Of a stretch of DNA of 64,000 nt, positions 45,944-53,158 are shown in pieces; position 1 is the first letter of the stretch; each line of letters begins with the position of its first letter. The DNA lies in assembly GCA_963778525.1 (NCBI GenBank), contig CAVZUJ010000001.1, forward strand, positions 1,302,001 through 1,366,000. The letters run 5' to 3'. Position numbers and translations under genes: made by a program. The notes under the pieces are model-generated. The model made no database searches. It was not told the DNA's origin and worked only from the letters and a program-made list of their open reading frames with translations. Source of the DNA: Schlegelella_A sp963778525. Lineage in GTDB: Bacteria; Pseudomonadota; Gammaproteobacteria; Burkholderiales; Burkholderiaceae_C.

Positions 45944-46735
45944 TCAGATCAGGCTACCGCCTTTCTTCTTGAACACGCGGACCGTTCCCTTCGTCAACCC
46001 GTTGGGGCCGCTGGCGGCGGGCCGGTTCTGGTACGAGTATTCGACCGACTCGTAGGTGGCCGTCCACTCTTCCTTCATGTCGGACATGGTTTCGCTTGGA
46101 TCGACCGAGAGATCGTATTTCTTCAGCCTGACCTTCTCGAATTTGATCGCCAGCGTGACAGGCGCATTGGACGAGCGATGGAACAAGGTCAGGATCGCCC
46201 GGGGCATGACATCGCCTGCCTTCATCGAATTCAGCAGCTGGGTGGTCGCTGCATCGACGTTCTTCTTGAACGTGAACTGCAGCTTGTCCTCGTCGGTGTC
46301 CTCGCCCTTTTCCTTCTTTTTCCGTTTCTCTTCTGCAGCCTCGTCCTTGTCGTCGCTTTCCACTTGGGCGGTCGCCTTGTCGAGCAACTCACGGATCTTG
46401 CGATCTCGCTCACCCTGGCTCAATCTTGCATACTTTCCCCTGCCCGTCTGCAGTTCGCTGACCTCGCGTGCCAGCTGGGCGGCCTTTGTCCCGTCGAAGG
46501 CCTTCTTTTGGTCGCCCTTGTTGGCCGGCTCGCCGCCTCCGTCCTTGGATCTTGCCGCCTCCTTCGCCTTGTCCCGCGCCGCGCTTCGCGCCACGAACTC
46601 ATCGTTCTCGAGCGTCCAGTCCCATTCGTCGATCTCGATCTGCTCATTGAAAGGGATCGGCACAGCCTCGCCGATGACGGGCACCATGCTGGGCCGAAGG
46701 ATCAGCAGATAGGCTTCAGCGACTGAATTCGGCAT
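45944..46735 (-). CDS. Hcp-family protein with ~100-residue charged insertion
   Basis: A 263-residue protein. Residues 1-46 (VPVIGEAVPIPFNEQIEIDEWDWTL in part) and ~151-263 (FTFKKNVDAATTQLL, ALTLFHRS-like, VRLKKYDLSV) match the two halves of an Hcp/T6SS tube-type beta barrel. Between them residues ~47-150 are almost wholly Lys, Glu, Asp, Arg and Ala, probably helical. Such an insertion would fall in a loop facing the rim or lumen of a hexameric ring. It is third of three consecutive hcp-family genes and distinct from both others. Confidence 0.78.
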   Translation of the reverse strand: MPNSVAEAYLLILRPSMVPVIGEAVPIPFNEQIEIDEWDWTLENDEFVARSAARDKAKEAARSKDGGGEPANKGDQKKAFDGTKAAQLAREVSELQTGRGKYARLSQGERDRKIRELLDKATAQVESDDKDEAAEEKRKKKEKGEDTDEDKLQFTFKKNVDAATTQLLNSMKAGDVMPRAILTLFHRSSNAPVTLAIKFEKVRLKKYDLSVDPSETMSDMKEEWTATYESVEYSYQNRPAASGPNGLTKGTVRVFKKKGGSLI

Positions 46736-46765
46736 GCGAAGCTTCTAGGAGCGTGGTGGGCCAGG

Positions 46766-47341
46766 TCACACGTCCGGCGCCGTGTAGAAGAACGGGTTGG
46801 TAGGCAGGCTGTCTTTGCCCACGCGCTTCAGATACGTGACCACAATGGACTTGAACTCCAGCGTGACCGTTTCCTTGACCTCGACGGCATTGCCGCTGGC
46901 CTGCATCGACAGCTTGACATCCCGAAAGTAGCCGTTGGTCGCCAAGAGCGTGAAACCTGGCTCGTGAATGGCGCGGCCGCCATGCTTGATGTTGAGGACC
47001 GTGATCGACGCCGAGATCACCGGAAGGTCGCGGTCGACACAGAAGTGGATCTGGGACGAGGCAATGTCGAACCGCTTCTTCAGGATCAGCGGACTCATCT
47101 TGATGTTTTTGCCACCCAGGCCCAGCGCGCCCATGGCCGCGCCAGCGAGCTTGCTGCCCAGTCCGCCGACGCCCGGCAGGGCGTCGTGGTGACTCTCGTA
47201 TTCGCAACCCCACTCGAAGCTGTCGAGCTCGATCGACGTTTCCCAGCCCTCGAGCAGTCCCTCGCCGATCACGGGCATGGGCACGGCTCCGCCCGGCCCG
47301 GTACCGGTGATCAACTGCAGGAAGATGTTGGACCAAGCCAT
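46766..47341 (-). CDS. Second Hcp-family protein
   Basis: A 191-residue protein with Hcp-type features: AVPMPVIGEGLLEGWETSIELDSFEWG (in short pieces), FDIASSQIHFCVDR, and EFKSIVVTYLK. A Gly-rich loop (~55-75: GVGGLGSKLAG and GALGLGG) interrupts the barrel. It sits between the canonical hcp and the insert-bearing third copy. It could form a minor tube ring or a cargo-specific Hcp; this is inference. Confidence 0.78.
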   Translation of the reverse strand: MAWSNIFLQLITGTGPGGAVPMPVIGEGLLEGWETSIELDSFEWGCEYESHHDALPGVGGLGSKLAGAAMGALGLGGKNIKMSPLILKKRFDIASSQIHFCVDRDLPVISASITVLNIKHGGRAIHEPGFTLLATNGYFRDVKLSMQASGNAVEVKETVTLEFKSIVVTYLKRVGKDSLPTNPFFYTAPDV

Positions 47342-47471
47342 GTCTTCAGAACCGCCAAGTCATTCGCAACGCGCGGAACATTCCGCGCGAACAAGTGCTG
47401 CCGGATCCTTCGGCGCGGGGCGAAGGAGCCGAGCGGCCCGAACGACGAGCCGCCGGCCGGCCGGCCGGAGC

Positions 47472-47972
47472 TCAGGCCGACGGCGACGCAGTGCCCGCCG
47501 GGATATCCCAGTTGAAGACCTTCGGCGCCATGAGCGCGCCGGTCTTGTTGTCCTGCGGCCGGTAGTCGATTTCGACCGTCTTGAACACCAGCTCGACCTT
47601 CTGCACGACGTTGCCTTCTTCCGAGCCCGTGTTCGACACCTTGGTGATGTAGGCGCCGGTCATGGACATCGTGAAGTAGGTTTCCGGCACGCCCTTGCCG
47701 GTCGTCTTCAGCATCTGCAATTCCATCTTCGGAAACGCGCGTCCGGTGCAGATGAAACCCATGATGACGGTCGACGAGGTGTCGAAGTAATGCTCGAAAT
47801 TCATCTTGCCGGGGTTGGGCTTGCCGACGCTGGCGCCGCCGCCCTTTGTCCAGCTCGACTCAGCTTCGATTTCCCAGTCCCAACCCTGGATCTCGATCCA
47901 CTTTTCCTTGCCCTTCTGATACGACTCGCCGTCGGCGTTGGCAAAGAATGACATGAATGCATTAACGGCCAT
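47472..47972 (-). CDS. hcp: T6SS tube protein Hcp (TssD)
   Basis: A 166-residue Hcp, closest of the three to the canonical form: the N-terminal MAVNAFMSFF and DGESYQ, IEIQGWDWEIE, FEHYFDTSS and VELVFKTVEIDYRPQ are typical. Hcp hexamers stack into the inner tube that is propelled by sheath contraction. It follows tssC by 32 bp, the expected place. The 130 bp after it contains no supported gene and separates it from the second hcp. Confidence 0.92.
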   Translation of the reverse strand: MAVNAFMSFFANADGESYQKGKEKWIEIQGWDWEIEAESSWTKGGGASVGKPNPGKMNFEHYFDTSSTVIMGFICTGRAFPKMELQMLKTTGKGVPETYFTMSMTGAYITKVSNTGSEEGNVVQKVELVFKTVEIDYRPQDNKTGALMAPKVFNWDIPAGTASPSA

Positions 47973-48004
47973 GTTTTACTCTCCTGTTGATGGCGGGCGT
48001 GTGT

Positions 48005-49501
48005 TCAGCCGGCAGACTTTTCCGACGGTAGCTTGGAGACCAAACGCAAAGACACCGTCAGGCCTTCGAGCTGGTAATGCGGCTTGAGATAGAACTTGGA
48101 CTGGTAGTAGCCAGGAGCGCCCTCGACTTCCTCCACCTCGACCGTCGCTGCGGCGAGCGGCCGCTTCGACTTGGTCTCCTCGCTCGAGTTCATCGGATCG
48201 CCATCGACGTAGTTCATGATCCACTCGTTGAGCCAGTTCTGCATCGACTCGCGCGAGCGGAACGAGCCCACCTTGTCGCGCACGATGCACTTCAGGTAAT
48301 GGGCAAAGCGGTTGCAGGCGAACAGGTACGGCAGGCGAGCGGCGAGCGCGGCATTGGCCGTCGCGTCGGGATCGTCGTATTCCTGAGGCTTTTGCAGCGA
48401 CTGGCCGCTGATGAACGCGGCGAAATCCGAGTTCTTGCGGTGGATCATCGAGAGGAAGCCGTTCTTCGACAGCTCGGCCTCGCGACGGTCGGAGATCGCG
48501 ATCTCGGTCGGGCACTTCATGTCGACGCCGCCGTCGTCCGACGGAAAGCTGTGGGTCGGCAGGTTTTCGACGGCGCCGCCGGATTCGATGCCGCGGATGC
48601 GCGAACACCAGCCGTAGGTCTTGAACGAGCGGTTGACGTTGACCGCCATCGCATACGCCGCGTTGGCCCAGCTGTATTTGGTATGCGTCGCGTCTGCGGT
48701 GTCTTCCTCGAAATCGAACTCGTCGACCGGGCTGGTCTTGGCGCCGTAGGGCAGCCGGGCCAGGAAACGCGGCATGCACAGCGCGAGATAGCGGGCGTCG
48801 TCCGATTCGCGCAACGACCGCCAGGCGGCGTACTCCGGCGTCGTGAAGATCTTCGTCAGGTCGCGCGGATTGGCGAGCTCCTGCCACGATTCCATCTGCA
48901 TCACCGAGGGCGCCGCGCCGGTGATGAACGGCGCGTGCGCCGAGGCCGCGACCTTGGAAAGCTCGGTCAGGAGCTCGACGTCGGGCGGCGTGTGGTCGAA
49001 GTGATAGTCGCCAACGAGCGCGCCGTACGGCTCACCGCCGAACTGGCCGTATTCCTCTTCGTACAGCTTCTTGAACAGGGGCGACTGATCCCAGGCCGTG
49101 CCCTTGAAGCGCTTGAGCGTCTTGCCGAGATCGGCCTTCGAGACGTTCATGACCCGGATCTTGAGCTGCTCGTCGGTCTCGGTGTTGTTGACGAGGTAGT
49201 GCAGGCCGCGCCACGCCGACTCCAGCTTCTGGAAGTCCTCGTGGTGAATGATCTTGTTGACCTGGTCCGTCAGCTTCTTGTCGAGCGCGGCGATCATCGC
49301 CTCGATCGTGCGGACCGAGTCCGTGCTGCGGACGTTGACATTCGCCAGCGCCTGCTGCGCCAGCGTCTGCACCGCCTGCTCGACGGCGCTCTTCGCTTCG
49401 TCGGTCTTGGGCTTGAATTCCTTCTTCAGCAACGCCGCGAAGTCGTTGCCTTCGAGCGTGATGCCGGCCAGCGCCGAGCCTTGTCTTTCGAGTTCAGCCA
49501 T
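48005..49501 (-). CDS. tssC: T6SS sheath large subunit TssC (VipB)
   Basis: A 498-residue contractile-sheath protein, complete and of normal length. Key segments are LESAWRGLHYLVNNTE, SPLFKKLYEEEYGQFGGEP, YGALVGDYHFDHTPPD and FLARLPYGAKTSPVDEFDFEE (quoted in short runs), and the C-terminal YYQSKFYLKPHYQLEGLTVSLRLVS. With TssB it forms the sheath that ClpV later recycles. It lies 40 bp after tssB. Confidence 0.97.
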   Translation of the reverse strand: MAELERQGSALAGITLEGNDFAALLKKEFKPKTDEAKSAVEQAVQTLAQQALANVNVRSTDSVRTIEAMIAALDKKLTDQVNKIIHHEDFQKLESAWRGLHYLVNNTETDEQLKIRVMNVSKADLGKTLKRFKGTAWDQSPLFKKLYEEEYGQFGGEPYGALVGDYHFDHTPPDVELLTELSKVAASAHAPFITGAAPSVMQMESWQELANPRDLTKIFTTPEYAAWRSLRESDDARYLALCMPRFLARLPYGAKTSPVDEFDFEEDTADATHTKYSWANAAYAMAVNVNRSFKTYGWCSRIRGIESGGAVENLPTHSFPSDDGGVDMKCPTEIAISDRREAELSKNGFLSMIHRKNSDFAAFISGQSLQKPQEYDDPDATANAALAARLPYLFACNRFAHYLKCIVRDKVGSFRSRESMQNWLNEWIMNYVDGDPMNSSEETKSKRPLAAATVEVEEVEGAPGYYQSKFYLKPHYQLEGLTVSLRLVSKLPSEKSAG

Positions 49502-49541
49502 CAGAATAGCTCCGGTTCATGTATCTGGTACGAGGGCCCGC

Positions 49542-50036
49542 TCACTCTTGCGGCTTGGCTTCGGCGGTCAGCGAGCTGAGCAGGGCCGGGTCGGCGAGCA
49601 CCTTGGCGATCAGCTCTTCGGCGCCGGTCTTGCCGTCCATGTAGGTAATGAGGTTGGACAGCTGCGTACGCGCTTCGAGGAGCTTGTTGACGCCGTCCAC
49701 CTTGCGCGCCACCGCGGCCGGCGAGAAATCGTCCATGCTCTCGAACGTGATGTCGACCGGCAGGCTGCCCTCGCCCGTCAGGGTGTTCTCGACCTGGAAG
49801 GCGACGCGCGGTTTCATCGACTTCATGCGGGCATCGAAGTTGTCGACATCGACTTCGAGAAACTTCCGGTCGGACACCGGCGGCAGCGCCTCTTCCGGCT
49901 TGCCAGACAGATCGGACATCACGCCCATGACGAAGGGCAGCTGCACCTTCTTCTGCGCACCGTAGAGCTCGACGTCGTATTCGATCTGGACCCGGGGAGC
50001 GCGGTTGCGCGCAATGAATTTCTGACTGCTACCCAT
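49542..50036 (-). CDS. tssB: T6SS sheath small subunit TssB (VipA)
   Basis: A 164-residue sheath subunit with the family marks NRAPRVQIEYDVELYGA, LPFVMGVMSDLSG, FLEVDVDNFDARMKS and ITFESMDDFSP. It is complete. It pairs with TssC encoded directly downstream and is preceded by tssA with 71 bp between them. Confidence 0.97.
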   Translation of the reverse strand: MGSSQKFIARNRAPRVQIEYDVELYGAQKKVQLPFVMGVMSDLSGKPEEALPPVSDRKFLEVDVDNFDARMKSMKPRVAFQVENTLTGEGSLPVDITFESMDDFSPAAVARKVDGVNKLLEARTQLSNLITYMDGKTGAEELIAKVLADPALLSSLTAEAKPQE

Positions 50037-50107
50037 GCCTGACTCCTCTTGAATTACCTTGCCTCGGTTGCGCCGGCATTGCCGGCGCGAAGCCGCTCAT
50101 CTTGCCA

Positions 50108-51181
50108 TCATTCCTGTCCCTGGAGGGCGGAAAGTTCCTCGGCGGACAGTCCCATGACCCGCGCCACTTCGCCCACTGATTCCGGCGCGAATTCGCGCAC
50201 CAGCTCGACGAAGTTCTTGTTGACCAGCTTGCGCGCTCGCCGGAGCAAGAGCTGCGCCGGATTGGTGGGTTCGGTGCGCTCCAGGTATTCGCAGACCATG
50301 TCGATCGCGCGCAAGGCGTCGTTGCGCGAATCGATCGCGCCGCTCAGTCCTGCCTTGGCGCCGCGGCGCGGCGAATCGCCGTCGCTGCCGTCGCCGCTCT
50401 CGCCTTCGGACCCGGCCGCGGCATCGGTCTCGCCCGGCATCACATCGCGAATTCCGGACAGCACGGTGATCAACGGCTGCAGCTCTGGCGCCGCCGCATA
50501 GCCGACGCGGTCGCGCATCAGCTGCTGCAACTCGGCGACCTTGGCCAAGGCCTGTTGCGGAAACGCGCGCAGCGCCGGATCGGATTCGGAGCCCGCGCTC
50601 AGCATCTGCTCGACAGCCGAGCGGCCGAAGGCGGTGTCCACCGAGCGCGGCTCGAGTACGCCAAGGGCGATCTCGACATCACGGCCATGCAGCTCGCCGA
50701 TCGACCGATCGTTGAGGACCAGCGACTCGCGCAGATCGCCGAGCAGGCCGGCGAGGCTGCACATGTCGTTCAGGGCGTTGACACGTGCATAGGCGTCGCC
50801 CTCGTCGGGCAGCGGATGCAACTCGTCCCAGAAACGCGCGAGCAACCCCTCGATCAGGCGCAGGCCTTCGGGCAGCGTCGCCGCGCCGTCGAGACGAACG
50901 CGCGCGCGGCTCCAGTAGATGGCGGCACGAAGATCGCGCGTGCGCTCGAACAGGCTCTGCGAATGGTCAAGGACGGCACGCCAGTCGGGCGCCACGCCCT
51001 CGGCTTCGAACTGGCTGGGAGGACGGCCCTGGGCCGCCTTCTCCATCTCGCGAAACTCGTCGTCGTACTCCAGGTTTTCGCCGCAGGCGCTGTCGCTGAG
51101 CGGTTGCAGCCAGGTATCGACGATCGTCGGCGGCGCACCTGAGCCCGCAACACCACTTCCGCCGCCCGTACCGTCATCCAT
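50108..51181 (-). CDS. tssA: T6SS protein TssA (ImpA N-terminal family)
   Basis: A 357-residue cap/baseplate protein that guides tube and sheath polymerisation. The ImpA_N domain is clear: WLQPLSDSACGENLEYDDEF, PPSQFEAEGVAPDWRAV and RDLRAAIYWSRA. A Gly/Ser/Asp-rich linker (~265-290) leads to a short helical C-terminal region. ATG 51181 is preferred over longer in-frame starts since the promoter elements lie upstream of it. It is the first gene of the minus-strand T6SS unit, 71 bp ahead of tssB. Confidence 0.93.
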   Translation of the reverse strand: MDDGTGGGSGVAGSGAPPTIVDTWLQPLSDSACGENLEYDDEFREMEKAAQGRPPSQFEAEGVAPDWRAVLDHSQSLFERTRDLRAAIYWSRARVRLDGAATLPEGLRLIEGLLARFWDELHPLPDEGDAYARVNALNDMCSLAGLLGDLRESLVLNDRSIGELHGRDVEIALGVLEPRSVDTAFGRSAVEQMLSAGSESDPALRAFPQQALAKVAELQQLMRDRVGYAAAPELQPLITVLSGIRDVMPGETDAAAGSEGESGDGSDGDSPRRGAKAGLSGAIDSRNDALRAIDMVCEYLERTEPTNPAQLLLRRARKLVNKNFVELVREFAPESVGEVARVMGLSAEELSALQGQE

Positions 51182-51232
51182 CGGTTTGTTTCTCGTCGAA
51201 GCGGTCGCGTCGGCCCCGCTGTGGCCCGAGGT

Positions 51233-51259
51233 TGTATAGCGCGCCCTCGGGAGCGTCAA
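51233..51259 (-). promoter_or_regulatory. Candidate promoter of the T6SS operon (before tssA)
   Basis: On the minus strand, TTGACG (51254-51259) and TATACA (51233-51238) are separated by 15 bp, one or two shorter than ideal. The -10 ends 51 bp before the tssA ATG. It is the best promoter-like pair in the 180-bp gap between tssA and the divergent tpsB, and would drive the whole tssA-to-PAAR run. Confidence 0.5.
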
Positions 51260-51263
51260 GCCA

Positions 51264-51298
51264 ACTTTCTTAGTCTTAGTAGGGATGTGCAAGAAAGT
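51264..51298. promoter_or_regulatory. Inverted repeat with internal tandem repeat, possible operator
   Basis: Perfect 8-bp arms ACTTTCTT (51264-51271) and AAGAAAGT (51291-51298) are 19 bp apart. Partly overlapping the left arm is an exact tandem repeat CTTAGT-CTTAGT (51269-51280). These elements are AT-richer than anything nearby and lie just upstream of the candidate -35 of tssA, within the gap shared with tpsB. A regulator binding here could control both systems. Confidence 0.45.
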
Positions 51299-51361
51299 CA
51301 CGACAGGGTAGGCTCAGGCATCGCGCCGGCCCAAGACCGGACCACGTTGTTGAGGTGATCC

Positions 51362-53089
51362 TTGAGTCTTTTCGATCGGCTACGGCCAAGTCTGGTCGGT
51401 GTAGCTTTGAGCGTCGTTGCGCTTGTTGCTCACGCGCAGGTGCCTCCGCCTGCCCTGACCTCGCCGCCACCGGGTGCCGTGCCCCGGCCTGACGAGTTGC
51501 TGCGCCGCACGCTGCCCAAGCCCGACGAGTCAACCATCGTGCCCGAGGCCCCGCCACCGCGCGAGCTCGGCAAGCCGGGCGACGAGGTGAGCATCGACGT
51601 CACCGCCTATAGCGTCGACCCCGGCGCTCCGGCGCAACTCCGGGCGGCACTGCCGGGCCTGACCAAGCCGTTTACCGGCAAGGGTCGCAGCTACGAAGAC
51701 CTGGTCAACGCAACGTCGGCCGTTACCCGCTACCTGCAACGCGACCTGGGCTACTACCTCGGCTACGCCTATCTGCCTGAGCAGACGCCCACCGATGGCG
51801 TTGTCCGCATCGCCGTCCTCGAGGGAAGACTCGACGAGGTCATCCTCAACTGGCCTGACAAGATGCCGATGGACCGCTCCGTCGTCGAGGCCTACCTGGC
51901 GCGTCTCAAGCCCGGCGACATCCTCCGCGTTCGCGACGTCGAGCGCGTCGTCTTCCTCGTCAACGATCTTCGTGGCATCACGGCGCGTTTCGAAGTCAAG
52001 GCCGGGCGCAAGCCGGGCACCGCGTCGCTCGTCGTCACCGCGCAAGCGGAGGAGCGCTTCGCCGAGAAGGTCGAGGTCGACTCGCTCGGCTCGCGCTACT
52101 CCGGCATCTACCGCGGCAGTGCCCTCCTCAACGTATCGAGCCCGGCGGGCCGGGGTGACGGCCTGGTGGTGAATGCGCTGTCGTCATTCACCGGTGGCAT
52201 CCAGTTCCTTCTCGGCGGCTACACGCTGCCGGTGGGCTCCGACGGTCTGAAGGTCGGCGTCTCGGCGTCGTACGAGAAATACAAACTGGACGAAAGCCTG
52301 CTGGAAGGTCTGGCGCTGAGTGGCAACTCCACGGCGGTGACGGCATATGGCCTCTATCCGGTCATTCGCTCGCGCAACCTCAACCTGTTCACGCTCGTGT
52401 CGCTGGACTCGAAGCGCTTCAACGACAAGTTGGTGGTAACGCAGACGAAGACGACCAACGACATCCTCCTCGCCGCCAGCGGCGACGCTCGCGACGACCT
52501 CGTCACCGGGGGCGTCAACACGTACGAGCTCATCGGCGAGCATGGGCGGCTCAAGCTCGATACCGCTGCGGCCGGAAACGACAACGCGGCCAACTACACG
52601 CTGTTTCGGGCGAACGTGTCGCGCCTGCAAAACGTCGTCAGCAACCGCCTGCTGATGCTTCTCAGCCTGAAGAGCCAGTACGCGCTCAACAACCTCGACA
52701 GCACCGAGCAGTTCCAGCTCGGCGGCCCGGATCGCGTGCGCGCGTTCGGGCCCGGCGAAGGTACCGGCGACACGGGCGGTGTCGCATCGCTCGAATTTCG
52801 CTTCCTGCCGCCTGACCAATGGTTCGGCCGCGTCTCGCGGGAGGTCGTGTTTTCCGCGTTCTACGACATCGGCATGATCCGCTTCCGCCACGATCCTTCG
52901 CTGTCGATCCAGAACCAGCCCGAGTTCGTCAACCACGCGACGCTCTCCGGCGCCGGCTTCGGCGCGGTGTGGGACCGGGCGCACGATTTCTCGGCGCGGA
53001 TATCGTTTGCCTTTCCGATCAGCGGCGAAGCGGTCACCGACACCAGGAAGTCGCCTCGCATCTATTTCGTCGCCAACAAATCCTTCTGA
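51362..53089 (+). CDS. Two-partner secretion outer-membrane transporter TpsB (ShlB/FhaC-like)
   Basis: A 575-residue Omp85-superfamily transporter that exports its TpsA partner. A signal peptide (~residues 8-26, ending AHA) is followed by a Pro-rich stretch, POTRA domains (~75-240: RSYEDLVNATSAVTRYLQRDLG and RIAVLEGRLDEV in short runs), and a 16-strand barrel that includes the conserved QFQLGGPDRVRAFGPGEGTGD region and ends in ANKSF. The start TTG at 51362 is preceded by GAGGTGATC. The cognate TpsA gene starts 69 bp downstream. Confidence 0.93.
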   Translation: MSLFDRLRPSLVGVALSVVALVAHAQVPPPALTSPPPGAVPRPDELLRRTLPKPDESTIVPEAPPPRELGKPGDEVSIDVTAYSVDPGAPAQLRAALPGLTKPFTGKGRSYEDLVNATSAVTRYLQRDLGYYLGYAYLPEQTPTDGVVRIAVLEGRLDEVILNWPDKMPMDRSVVEAYLARLKPGDILRVRDVERVVFLVNDLRGITARFEVKAGRKPGTASLVVTAQAEERFAEKVEVDSLGSRYSGIYRGSALLNVSSPAGRGDGLVVNALSSFTGGIQFLLGGYTLPVGSDGLKVGVSASYEKYKLDESLLEGLALSGNSTAVTAYGLYPVIRSRNLNLFTLVSLDSKRFNDKLVVTQTKTTNDILLAASGDARDDLVTGGVNTYELIGEHGRLKLDTAAAGNDNAANYTLFRANVSRLQNVVSNRLLMLLSLKSQYALNNLDSTEQFQLGGPDRVRAFGPGEGTGDTGGVASLEFRFLPPDQWFGRVSREVVFSAFYDIGMIRFRHDPSLSIQNQPEFVNHATLSGAGFGAVWDRAHDFSARISFAFPISGEAVTDTRKSPRIYFVANKSF

Positions 53090-53158
53090 GGCAGCGTCAC
53101 CCGGCGTGCGCGTGGGCGCATGAGTTGCTTCGGACCGGCCAACCCCAGTGAGCGTTGC

